Below are positions 55,058 through 62,764 of a stretch of 64,000 bases of DNA, one piece after another. The DNA comes from Dyadobacter diqingensis (lineage in GTDB: Bacteria > Bacteroidota > Bacteroidia > Cytophagales > Spirosomataceae). The position numbers were made by a program, and so were the translations under genes. The DNA is taken from the NCBI RefSeq assembly GCF_024220585.1, contig NZ_JAMXKF010000001.1, forward strand, positions 744,001-808,000. The letters run 5' to 3'. How positions within the stretch are numbered: the stretch's first letter is position 1; every line of letters begins with the position of its first letter. The notes beneath the pieces are model-generated. The model did not search any database. It was not told where the DNA came from and saw only the letters and a list, made by a program, of their open reading frames with translations.

Positions 55058-57334
55058 ATGATAAAAGAAGAATTCATCTACAAAAGAACACCAAAAACCA
55101 TATCGCTTGAAGCTGACCTGATCATCGTCGGAGGTGGATTGACGGGAACCTGCGCGGCCATCACAGCGGCACGGGCTGGCATGAAAGTAATTGTTGTACA
55201 GGACAGACCGGTTTTAGGGGGCAATGCTTCCAGTGAAGTCAGGCTGTGGGTTTTGGGAGCTACTTCCCATATGGGAAATAATAACCGTTGGGCGCGGGAA
55301 GGCGGTGTGATCAACGAAATCATGCTGGAAAACATTCATCGCAATCCCGATGGAAATCCGCTGATCTTCGATACCGTTTTGCTGGAAAAAGTGGTGGAAG
55401 AAAAAAACATCACCTTACTGTTAAACACGGCTGTTTTTGATCTTGATAAATCCGCGGAAGATACGATTTCTGCTGTACATGCCTTTTGCAGCCAGAACAG
55501 CACACAGTATCAATTAAACGCTCCCCTGTTTTGTGATGCTTCCGGAGACGGAATAGTCGCGTTTTTAGCAGGCGCAGCATTCCGGATGGGTGCAGAGTCG
55601 CAGGAAGAATTTGGTGAGAAATTTGCTCCCGATAAGGCTTATGGCGAATTGCTGGGCCATTCGATGTATTTCTATTCGAAGGATGTTGGCCGGCCGGTGA
55701 AATTTACGCCGCCATCCTTTGCATTGCAGGACATAACGCAAATTCCCCGTTACAAAACATTCAACCCGAAAGATTTTGGTTGCCGGTTGTGGTGGCTGGA
55801 ATATGGCGGAAGGCTGGATACCGTTCACGACACCGAGACTATTAAGTGGGAACTATGGAAGGTGGTCTACGGCGCCTGGAACTATATCAAAAACTCAGGC
55901 TTATTTCCCGAAGCCGAAACCATGACACTGGAATGGGTCGGAACAATCCCGGGAAAACGTGAAAGCCGCCGGTTTGAAGGTGATTATATGCTCAGACAGC
56001 AGGATATCGTTGAGCAGAAACCATTTGAAGATACCGTCGCATTTGGCGGATGGAGTATCGATCTGCATCCCGCCGATGGTATTTACAGTGATCAGGCCGG
56101 TTGTAATCAATGGCACGGAAAAGGTGTTTTTGGCATCCCCTACCGCAGTTATTACAGCAAAAACATCAATAACCTGTTCATTGCGGGGCGTATCATCAGC
56201 ACCACCCACGTAGCTTTTGCTTCCACCCGCGTGATGGCGACCAGCGCTCATGGAGGACAGGCAGTGGCTATCGCGGCATCACTGGCGAAAAAATATGGTA
56301 TTTCACCAAGAGAAGTCGGAACGCTCCATTTGGAAGAATTGCAGCGGGAACTGATACGATCGGGCCAGTATATCCCGCACGTAAAATTGTCCGATGCAGC
56401 GGATCTTGTTCAAAAAGCAATCCGTATTCAGGCAAGTTCTACGTTAAAGTTAAGCGAAATACCAGGTTCGGATCGCTGGTCTGTCATCGTGCACTCCGTT
56501 GCGCAAATGTTGCCTGTGTCGGTTGGAAAAATGCCCTCAATAACTGTTATCCTGGATGCCGATGCGGCGACAAGCCTGACCATTGAATTGAGAAAAAGCT
56601 CCAAGTCATACAATCATACGCCGGACGTTACCCTGCAAACAAAAAACATCGCGCTGACCAAAGGGAAACAGGAAATCACATTGAACTGGGATGTCGAATT
56701 TGACGAGGCATGTTATGCTTTCATTTGTTTTATGAAAAATGAAAATGTTAAAATTCAGTACAGTGAAAAAAGGATTTCGGGTATCGTCACCGTTTTCAAC
56801 GCGACCAACCCCGCCGTTTCCAATTACGGAAAACAGGAGCCGACTGAAGATATTGGTGTAGAAACCTTTGAATTCTGGTGTCCGCAGCGCAGGCCGGAAG
56901 GAAGAAATATCGCCATGAAATTAAGCGATCCGATAAATCTTTTCGAGTCGGAAAATTTACGAAACGGCTTGCAACGCCCCATCGCCAGCCCGAATGCCTG
57001 GGTGGCGGATTATGATGACAAAACGCCGGCAATCAATGTCCATTGGAATGAACAAACCAAAATTTCTTCCCTGGAACTGGTATTTGATGCCGACTATGAT
57101 CATCCGATGGAAAATGTAATTTTCCTGCATCCGGAAACAACAATGCCGTTTTGCGTTACCGGGGTGAAGGTATACAATGACAAAAACGAGATCATTGCCA
57201 CCCTGGATGACAATCACCAAAACCTCCGGACGATCACATTCAGCGAACCTGTTTTAACAGAAAACCTGAAAATTGAACTGACCAATTCAAACGAGAATAC
57301 GCCTGTTTCCCTATTTGAAATCCGATGTTATTAG
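55058..57334 (+). CDS. Cytosolic FAD-dependent oxidoreductase, paralogue of 45758-47557
   Basis: A 758-residue enzyme without signal peptide. The FAD Rossmann motif is at residues 25-30 (LIIVGGGLTGTCAAIT) followed by VLGGNASSEVRLWV; the shared family core is GKRESRRFEGDYML and NLFIAGRIISTTHVAFASTRVMATSAHGGQA. The C-terminal 280 residues are extra compared with the exported paralogue: a beta-sandwich domain (TLKLSEIPGSDRWSVIVHSVAQMLPVSVGK ...). Last gene of the operon, followed by a strong terminator. The reaction is unknown; a sugar or sugar-derived aglycone oxidation is inferred. Confidence 0.83.
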   Translation: MIKEEFIYKRTPKTISLEADLIIVGGGLTGTCAAITAARAGMKVIVVQDRPVLGGNASSEVRLWVLGATSHMGNNNRWAREGGVINEIMLENIHRNPDGNPLIFDTVLLEKVVEEKNITLLLNTAVFDLDKSAEDTISAVHAFCSQNSTQYQLNAPLFCDASGDGIVAFLAGAAFRMGAESQEEFGEKFAPDKAYGELLGHSMYFYSKDVGRPVKFTPPSFALQDITQIPRYKTFNPKDFGCRLWWLEYGGRLDTVHDTETIKWELWKVVYGAWNYIKNSGLFPEAETMTLEWVGTIPGKRESRRFEGDYMLRQQDIVEQKPFEDTVAFGGWSIDLHPADGIYSDQAGCNQWHGKGVFGIPYRSYYSKNINNLFIAGRIISTTHVAFASTRVMATSAHGGQAVAIAASLAKKYGISPREVGTLHLEELQRELIRSGQYIPHVKLSDAADLVQKAIRIQASSTLKLSEIPGSDRWSVIVHSVAQMLPVSVGKMPSITVILDADAATSLTIELRKSSKSYNHTPDVTLQTKNIALTKGKQEITLNWDVEFDEACYAFICFMKNENVKIQYSEKRISGIVTVFNATNPAVSNYGKQEPTEDIGVETFEFWCPQRRPEGRNIAMKLSDPINLFESENLRNGLQRPIASPNAWVADYDDKTPAINVHWNEQTKISSLELVFDADYDHPMENVIFLHPETTMPFCVTGVKVYNDKNEIIATLDDNHQNLRTITFSEPVLTENLKIELTNSNENTPVSLFEIRCY

Positions 57335-57362
57335 GTTGCTTTTACTAATCTGTAATCGTTTT

Positions 57363-57395
57363 AAAAAGGCGGATCTTCGGGTCCGCCTTTTTTTA
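57363..57395 (+). terminator. Terminator of the oxidoreductase operon
   Basis: GGCGGA-TCTTCGGG-TCCGCC stem with an A run before and a T8 run after, about 30 bases past the stop codon. Confidence 0.9.
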
Positions 57396-57398
57396 TTC

Positions 57399-57429
57399 TT
57401 TGAAAGATAATATTTTGATACTAAATTTG
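57399..57429 (+). promoter_or_regulatory. Promoter of the sulfur-assimilation region (complete Bacteroidota type)
   Basis: TTTG (57399-57402), a 19-base spacer and TAAATTTG (57422-57429) match the full consensus. Predicted start near 57436, and a leader of about 67 bases before the TauE gene. Confidence 0.8.
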
Positions 57430-57439
57430 CACCTCATTT

Positions 57440-57457
57440 AGCAAACATTAGTTTGCT
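57440..57457 (+). promoter_or_regulatory. Perfect dyad AGCAAAC-ATTA-GTTTGCT at the transcription start
   Basis: Seven-base arms, four-base loop, centred about 12 bases after the predicted start site. The position fits an operator for a sulfur regulator (for example a Rrf2/CymR- or LysR-type protein) or a stabilising 5' hairpin. Confidence 0.55.
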
Positions 57458-57503
57458 ATTTTATTAATACTTTACTCTATCATAATACTATACTAGATAG
57501 ACT

Positions 57504-58679
57504 TTGAAGGACGCGTCAGAATCATTACCCTCGTCAGAAGTTACGGAACCTAATCACTGGGAATCCCTGCAGGTCGCATACATTGCAAGTGGTGATCCTG
57601 AGGAAGATCGTCGTTTGGCAGCGCTGGCAAGGGAACAGGGAAAAATTGTTTTTCTGCCTGATTTGCCGGAAGAATCCGATTCTCGTTTTAATAAAATCCC
57701 ACAAAAGGCTGATCAGCAAAACGCTTCATCGCAGCCAACTCAAAATAATACAAAATCATCATTTTCCTGGGATAGTATTCAGGACAAAATCTGGGCAGCA
57801 ACTTTACGCAAAAGAAGCCGCACAGAAATCGCTGTCAATTTGTTTGCAGCCATTGCCCTGATGATTGTCGGCCATCTCGTTTTTACATACATCACTTACG
57901 ACCGGCTTTCAGTTCTTTGGGATGATCTCGAATTAAATGAAAGTTTTTTCTACTACATCCTTGGCGGGTTTGTCGCGCAAATGATTGATGGCGCATTAGG
58001 CATGGCCTACGGCGTGACGTCAGCTACATTTCTTTTGACTATTGGCGTTCCTCCCTCGGCGGTAAGTGCCAGTGTGCATGCTTCGGAAATATTCACAAGC
58101 GGGGTTTCAGGTTATATGCACCTTAAATTCGGCAACGTAAACAGTAAGTTATTCAAAAAAATACTCGTTCCCGGCGTAATCGGAGCGATTGCAGGTGCAT
58201 ATCTGCTGACTTCTCTTGAACAATATATTTACATCATCAAGCCGCTGGTCGCTGTTTATACCTTGATTCTGGGAATTCTTATCATTCAGAAAGCGTTAAA
58301 GAAACGTATTGAAAAACGTCCGATCCGGAAAATTGGCTTGCTTGCTTTTGCAGGTGGAACGTTGGATTCAATCGGCGGCGGCGGCTGGGGACCTATTGTT
58401 ACCTCCACGCTGATTGCCAGAGGCAGGCATCCTAAATATACGATTGGCTCGGTGAATCTGGCTGAGTTTTTCGTGTCACTTGCAAGTTCGGTCACTTTTA
58501 TAACACTGATCGGATTTTCGCACTGGCAGGTCGTTTTGGGGTTGATTTTGGGAGGAATGGTAGCAGCACCAATTGCAGCAACATTATCAAGAAAATTGCC
58601 GATAAAAACGATGATGATCATGGTTGGAACCATTGTTATCATCGTGAGTTTGAGAATAATATATATGGTGGTTTTTTAG
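57504..58679 (+). CDS. TauE/SafE-type sulfite/sulfate permease with N-terminal siroheme-synthase-like remnant
   Basis: A 391-residue protein starting at TTG 57504; there is a stop two codons before and no other start upstream. The C-terminal 270 residues are a multi-helix TauE/SafE (TSUP) permease (YYILGGFVAQMIDGALGMAYGVTSATFLLTIGVPPSAVSASVHASEIFTSGVSG ... GGTLDSIGGGGWGPIVTSTL, two GG/DG repeats). The N-terminal 100 residues are cytosolic: SLQVAYIASGDPEEDRRLAALAREQGKIVFLPDLPEE is like the NAD-binding part of precorrin-2 dehydrogenase/siroheme synthase, without its Rossmann glycine loop, then a disordered linker. It probably exports or imports a sulfur oxyanion for the neighbouring cys genes. 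Confidence 0.85.
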   Translation: MKDASESLPSSEVTEPNHWESLQVAYIASGDPEEDRRLAALAREQGKIVFLPDLPEESDSRFNKIPQKADQQNASSQPTQNNTKSSFSWDSIQDKIWAATLRKRSRTEIAVNLFAAIALMIVGHLVFTYITYDRLSVLWDDLELNESFFYYILGGFVAQMIDGALGMAYGVTSATFLLTIGVPPSAVSASVHASEIFTSGVSGYMHLKFGNVNSKLFKKILVPGVIGAIAGAYLLTSLEQYIYIIKPLVAVYTLILGILIIQKALKKRIEKRPIRKIGLLAFAGGTLDSIGGGGWGPIVTSTLIARGRHPKYTIGSVNLAEFFVSLASSVTFITLIGFSHWQVVLGLILGGMVAAPIAATLSRKLPIKTMMIMVGTIVIIVSLRIIYMVVF

Positions 58680-58717
58680 CTGGTAGCTGTAAGCGATTAG
58701 CTGTTAGACCTGAACCC

Positions 58718-58810
58718 ATAAATTTAGAATTTATTAAAAAAGAGAGTATTTACGCTCTCACTAAATAAGAAGTATTTATTACAAGCTAAACGCTAACAGC
58801 CAATAGCTAA
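58718..58810. repeat. Inverted word repeats upstream of the trans-sulfuration gene
   Basis: A perfect ATAAATT-TAG-AATTTAT dyad (58718-58734), a GAGAG/CTCTC hairpin (58742-58759), and the words AGCTGTTAG / CTAACAGC in opposite orientation on both sides (58700 and 58790). No gene and no clear terminator; the gap of 144 bases has no other feature. Confidence 0.45.
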
Positions 58811-58823
58811 CACCTAGTGATCT

Positions 58824-60011
58824 ATGAAAAAGCAGACCAAAGCAATACGTACCCAAACGAAGAAAACGCAGTACCGCGAGCATTCTACGCCATTATTTCT
58901 GACCAGCAGCTTCACTTTTGAAAGTGCTGAGCAGGGAAAAGCGTTGTTTGAAGAGACGGAAGAAGGAAATATTTACAGTCGTTTTTCAAACCCATCAGTG
59001 CAGGAATTCATAGACAAGGTTTGTGTGCTTGAAGACTGCGAAGATGGCGTTGCAACGGCTACGGGTATGGCTGCGGTTTTTGCGAGTATGGCTGCTTTGT
59101 TGAAAAGCGGGGACCACATTCTGGCCAGTCGTGCTTTGTTTGGCTCCGCACATCAGATCATCACACAGATTATCAGCAAATGGGGAATCACTTATACCTA
59201 CCTTGACGCTGACGCGAGTGAAGCAGACTGGGAAGCAGCCGTATTGCCAAACACGCGCATGGTATACCTGGAAACACCTTCAAATCCTGGCCTGGATCTT
59301 GTTGACCTTGAAATGATCGGCAGGCTTTGTAAAAAACATAATTTAATTTTTAATGTAGATAACTGTTTTGCATCTCCTGCCCTGCAAAATCCGGTTGATT
59401 TCGGAGCAGATCTGGTCGTGCATTCGGCTACAAAATATATGGACGGACAAGGCCGCGTTTTGGGTGGTATTGTGGTTGGAAAAGAAGAATACATCAAACA
59501 TGTTCGCTTTTTCTGCCGCCACACGGGACCTTCCATGTCTCCGTTTAACGCCTGGGTTTTGAGCAAAAGTCTTGAAACATTGCATTTGAGAATGGACAAA
59601 CATTGTTCAAACGCACTGGCTTTGGCATCGGCACTGGATAAACATCCGGATGTAAAACTGGTTAAATATCCGTTTTTAGCGTCTCACCCACAACACGAAC
59701 TCGCAAAAGCACAAATGAAAGCAGGTGGTGCGATTGTAACCATTGAACTGGAAGGCGGTTTTGAACGTGTTTCTGCCTTTATGGAAGCGCTGGAAATTGC
59801 TTCTCTTTCTTCCAATCTGGGAGATACGAGAACAATCGTTACCAATCCGTTCACAACCACACATGCAAGACTAAAAATCGACGAAAAACTCGCATTGGGC
59901 ATTACAGAGGGATTGATTCGAATTTCTGTTGGTTTGGAAGATATCGATGATCTGATCGAGGATTTCACAAACGCTGTGGAAGTGTCGGTCAAAAGTGGTA
60001 TATTGGAGTAA
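58824..60011 (+). CDS. metZ: Trans-sulfuration PLP enzyme, O-succinylhomoserine sulfhydrylase-like
   Basis: A 395-residue cytosolic fold-type I PLP enzyme of the cystathionine gamma-synthase group. The PLP lysine is K204 in HSATKYMDGQGR; the upstream TATGMAAVFASMAALLKSGDHIL and LFGSAHQ, the aspartate of VDNCFASPALQNP, and DTRTIVTNPFTTTHARL are the family's landmarks. The MDGQGRVLGG form is that of MetZ, which makes homocysteine from O-succinylhomoserine and sulfide, a fitting end point for the sulfate-reduction genes next to it. Other family reactions cannot be excluded. Confidence 0.85.
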   Translation: MKKQTKAIRTQTKKTQYREHSTPLFLTSSFTFESAEQGKALFEETEEGNIYSRFSNPSVQEFIDKVCVLEDCEDGVATATGMAAVFASMAALLKSGDHILASRALFGSAHQIITQIISKWGITYTYLDADASEADWEAAVLPNTRMVYLETPSNPGLDLVDLEMIGRLCKKHNLIFNVDNCFASPALQNPVDFGADLVVHSATKYMDGQGRVLGGIVVGKEEYIKHVRFFCRHTGPSMSPFNAWVLSKSLETLHLRMDKHCSNALALASALDKHPDVKLVKYPFLASHPQHELAKAQMKAGGAIVTIELEGGFERVSAFMEALEIASLSSNLGDTRTIVTNPFTTTHARLKIDEKLALGITEGLIRISVGLEDIDDLIEDFTNAVEVSVKSGILE

Positions 60012-60038
60012 AAATCAATAGATTAAATTGGTCATAAT

Positions 60039-60385
60039 ATGAAAACACTAACCATCAATTTGCCGGAAGATTTCGAAAAAGAGAAGGTATTGCTTTCTAT
60101 TGCCGGCCAACTTTATCAGCAAGGAGCACTATCCGCGAAACAGGCTACTGATTTAGCGGGGGGTACGATGAACGAATTAGTTTACAGTACGCTTTCGGAT
60201 GATGATCCTTTGAAATCGATGATTAGCAGTCCATCAGATAATACTTTGTCATTTGAAGATCGGGCTGAGAACCTAAAAAAAAGCAGCAGTATAAAGGTTT
60301 AAAGAAAGAGAGACTGGAAGCTTTGAGAGATGCTCTTGATATTCAGGAACCACTTGAAGTGCTGCTTTCGCAGTTAACAAAATGA
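60039..60385 (+). pseudogene. Antitoxin gene split by an A8 frameshift (UPF0175-like)
   Basis: The first frame starts at 60039 (MKTLTINLPEDFEKEKVLLSIAGQLYQQGALSAKQATDLAGG), like UPF0175 antitoxins, and ends at 60302 after 87 residues with a tail that makes no sense (KKSSSIKV). Reading one base back from the A8 run at 60275-60282 continues in frame as KQQYKGLKKERLEALRDALD and LEVLLSQLTK, ending with TGA at 60383-60385 and overlapping the ATG of the toxin gene by four bases (ATGA). The restored protein has 115 residues. Either the gene is broken, the assembly has a base lost or gained, or expression uses -1 slippage (CTA AAA AAA AGC). The tight coupling to the toxin argues that the long form was or is made. 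Confidence 0.7.
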
Positions 60386-60834
60386 AATATGTGCTGGATA
60401 CGAATGTCATCCTGGCATACTTAAGAAAACATTCAATCTGGGATTTAATAGAATTGCAGCTTGGAATATTTGAAACAGAAACGGATGTTTATATTCCAGC
60501 AGTCGTACTAGGAGAATTGAGATCCATTGCTGTTCAAAATAAATGGGGAATTAATAAGAGACGAGAGCTGGAAATATTTGCAAAAGAATTTATTGTTATT
60601 GATTTCATAACAGAAGAAACTATAAATTCTTACGCAGACATAGACGCTTTTAGCCAAGGAAGACTGGAAGAAAAATCACTTACAGGTTCTTCCAGAAATA
60701 TGGGTAAAAATGATTTACGGATTGCAGCAACGGCAAGTGTATTAAACGCAATATTGATAACAACAGATAAGGATTTTCAACATTTGCACACTCAATTTTT
60801 AAAAGTTGCATATTTTGATTTAAATAAAAAATAG
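60382..60834 (+). CDS. PIN-domain toxin (VapC-like)
   Basis: A 150-residue PIN ribonuclease. The acidic metal-binding set is present: D6 (MKYVLDTNV), E45 (VVLGELRS), D111 (KNDLRIAATA) and D129/D131 (TTDKDFQ). VapC toxins cut tRNA or rRNA and are held by a DNA-binding antitoxin from the overlapping upstream gene, as here. The pair interrupts the sulfur genes (between metZ and cysH), a typical place of insertion by transfer. Note that the antitoxin reading frame is split. Confidence 0.88.
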   Translation: MKYVLDTNVILAYLRKHSIWDLIELQLGIFETETDVYIPAVVLGELRSIAVQNKWGINKRRELEIFAKEFIVIDFITEETINSYADIDAFSQGRLEEKSLTGSSRNMGKNDLRIAATASVLNAILITTDKDFQHLHTQFLKVAYFDLNKK

Positions 60835-60837
60835 GTC

Positions 60838-60940
60838 ACACAGAGTTCCACAGAGAAAAAAAGAGCGGACGCCGCGCAGATACTCAGAGAGAAAACAAAA
60901 AACTCTGTGTCCCTCCTTTTCAACTCCAATTTTCTCTGTG
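60838..60940. repeat. Inverted CACAGAG repeats before cysH
   Basis: Complementary arms ACACAGAGTT (60838-60847)/AACTCTGTGT (60901-60910), and CACAGAGAAAA (60849-60859)/TTTTCTCTGTG (60930-60940), perfect over 10 and 11 bases. They interleave, so a pseudoknot or alternative hairpins are possible; alternatively it is a genome-wide intergenic repeat. It lies in the 137-base gap after the toxin gene. Confidence 0.6.
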
Positions 60941-60971
60941 TAAAAATTAAGGCAATACAAGGCGAAACACC

Positions 60972-61673
60972 ATGAACACAAATATTGACGCATTAACCGC
61001 CGCCCTTGAAGGCAAAAGCGAAACAGAATCACTGGCCATTTTGGCTGATTTGTTTCCTGGCCAGGTAGTATTTTCTACCAGCCTGGGTTATGAAGATCAG
61101 GTTATCACTGATTTTATCTTAAAAAACAATCTGAATATCAGCATTTTCACATTGGATACCGGCCGGATGTTTAACGAAACGTACATGACGCTTCAAAAAA
61201 CAAACAATCGTTATGACACCAAGATAAAAGTTTACTACCCTCAGACGGCCGCGGCAGAAGAGTTGATCAGCACCAAAGGGCCTTTGAGTTTCTATGAATC
61301 GGTTGAAAACAGAAAGGAATGCTGCTTCATCCGTAAAGTTGAGCCTTTAAACAGAGCTTTAAAAGGTGCAAAAATATGGGTTACGGGTATCCGGGCAGAA
61401 CAGTCAGGAAATCGTCAATCCATGCATAAGCTTGAAGCAGACGAAGCACATGATCTGATCAAGTTCCATCCGATTTTGGACTGGACTTTTGAAGAAGTGA
61501 AACAGTATGTAAAATCCAACGGCATTCCTTACAATCCGCTGCACGATAAAGGCTTTGTAAGCATCGGCTGTGCACCTTGTACCCGCGCCATCCAGGAGGG
61601 CGAGGATTTCCGCGCCGGACGCTGGTGGTGGGAAGATGAATCGAAAAAAGAATGCGGTTTGCACGCGAAGTAA
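60972..61673 (+). CDS. cysH: Adenylyl-sulfate (APS-type) reductase
   Basis: A 233-residue cytosolic thiol-dependent reductase giving sulfite. The 4Fe-4S set CC-x81-CxxC is complete (C117, C118, C200, C203), and the C-terminal redox-active cysteine is in KKECGLHAK (C228). The cluster-bearing form is the APS reductase type, so sulfate can be reduced without APS kinase; this is inferred from family rules. The nucleotide site is VFSTSLGYEDQV with LDTGRMF. It is 42 bases before cysD. Confidence 0.92.
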   Translation: MNTNIDALTAALEGKSETESLAILADLFPGQVVFSTSLGYEDQVITDFILKNNLNISIFTLDTGRMFNETYMTLQKTNNRYDTKIKVYYPQTAAAEELISTKGPLSFYESVENRKECCFIRKVEPLNRALKGAKIWVTGIRAEQSGNRQSMHKLEADEAHDLIKFHPILDWTFEEVKQYVKSNGIPYNPLHDKGFVSIGCAPCTRAIQEGEDFRAGRWWWEDESKKECGLHAK

Positions 61674-61715
61674 TATAAGCATCCCAATGCTACGTAAATA
61701 AAGAAGAAGTATTAA

Positions 61716-62690
61716 ATGTCTAATGAAGTAAGTATGTCAATTTCAGTAAAAGAGGCGTCGGATCTTAGCGACCAAGGAAATATTGACCGTAGAAAACCGG
61801 ACTACCTGGATCAGCTAGAGGCAGAGGCGATTTACATTATGCGTGAAGTGGCTGGTCAGTTTGAGCGTCCGGCGTTACTATTTTCAGGAGGAAAAGATTC
61901 TATTACCTTGGTTCGTCTTGCCCAAAAAGCATTTGCACCAGGTAAAATTCCGTTCCCATTGGTTCACATTGACACGGGTCATAACTTCGTGGAAGCTACG
62001 GATTACCGTGATATGCTTGCTGAAAAAACCGGTTCAAAACTGATCGTTCGTTATGTGGAAGATACCATCAAAGCGAAAAATCTTAAAGAACCAACCGGTA
62101 AAAATGCAAGCCGCAACTGGTTGCAGACTTTTACTTTATTAGATACAATCGAAGAATTCGGATTTGACGCCTGCATCGGTGGTGCGCGTCGTGATGAAGA
62201 AAAAGCACGTGCGAAAGAACGTATTTTCTCATTCCGTGATGAATTCGGTCAATGGGACCCAAAACGTCAGAGACCTGAACTTTGGAATCTTTTCAACGGA
62301 CGTATTCACAAAGGTGAAAATGTACGTGTTTTCCCGATTTCGAACTGGACTGAACTGGACGTTTGGGCTTATCTTCAGAGAGAAGGTATCACACTTCCGA
62401 GCATCTACTTCGCTCATGAGCGCGAATGTATCCTGCGCGACGGACGTTTGTTGTACAATACGCCGGTAATCGAAAAAGATCCGGAAGATCAGATTGTAAC
62501 AAGACAGGTTCGTTTCCGTACGGTTGGCGACATGACTTGTACAGCCGCGGTAGAATCAAGTGCTGCAACATTGGAAGAAGTTATTGCTGAAATCACAGTT
62601 TCAAGAATCAGCGAACGCGGCGAAACCCGTATCGACGATCAGCAAACAGAAGCTGCGATGGAAGACCGTAAAAAAGGAGGATATTTCTAA
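61716..62690 (+). CDS. cysD: Sulfate adenylyltransferase subunit 2
   Basis: A 324-residue cytosolic enzyme that forms adenylyl sulfate from ATP and sulfate with CysN. The PP-loop is FSGGKDSITLVRLAQKAF, followed by HIDTGHNFVEATDYRD, CIGGARRDEEKARAKERIFSFRD, and DVWAYLQREGI. An in-frame ATG six codons later (MSISVKEA) is an alternative start. Located 74 bases before cysN. Confidence 0.95.
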   Translation: MSNEVSMSISVKEASDLSDQGNIDRRKPDYLDQLEAEAIYIMREVAGQFERPALLFSGGKDSITLVRLAQKAFAPGKIPFPLVHIDTGHNFVEATDYRDMLAEKTGSKLIVRYVEDTIKAKNLKEPTGKNASRNWLQTFTLLDTIEEFGFDACIGGARRDEEKARAKERIFSFRDEFGQWDPKRQRPELWNLFNGRIHKGENVRVFPISNWTELDVWAYLQREGITLPSIYFAHERECILRDGRLLYNTPVIEKDPEDQIVTRQVRFRTVGDMTCTAAVESSAATLEEVIAEITVSRISERGETRIDDQQTEAAMEDRKKGGYF

Positions 62691-62764
62691 ACAATGAGAA
62701 TTGACAAAAAGCTCATTAGAGCACATTCAATCATTCTCTCATTCAAAATTCGAAATTAACAAAG

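Noticed and set aside
57335..57503. SAM or cobalamin riboswitch before the sulfur genes
   Set aside because: The leader from the predicted start is only about 67 bases and shows one simple dyad, not the conserved riboswitch core.
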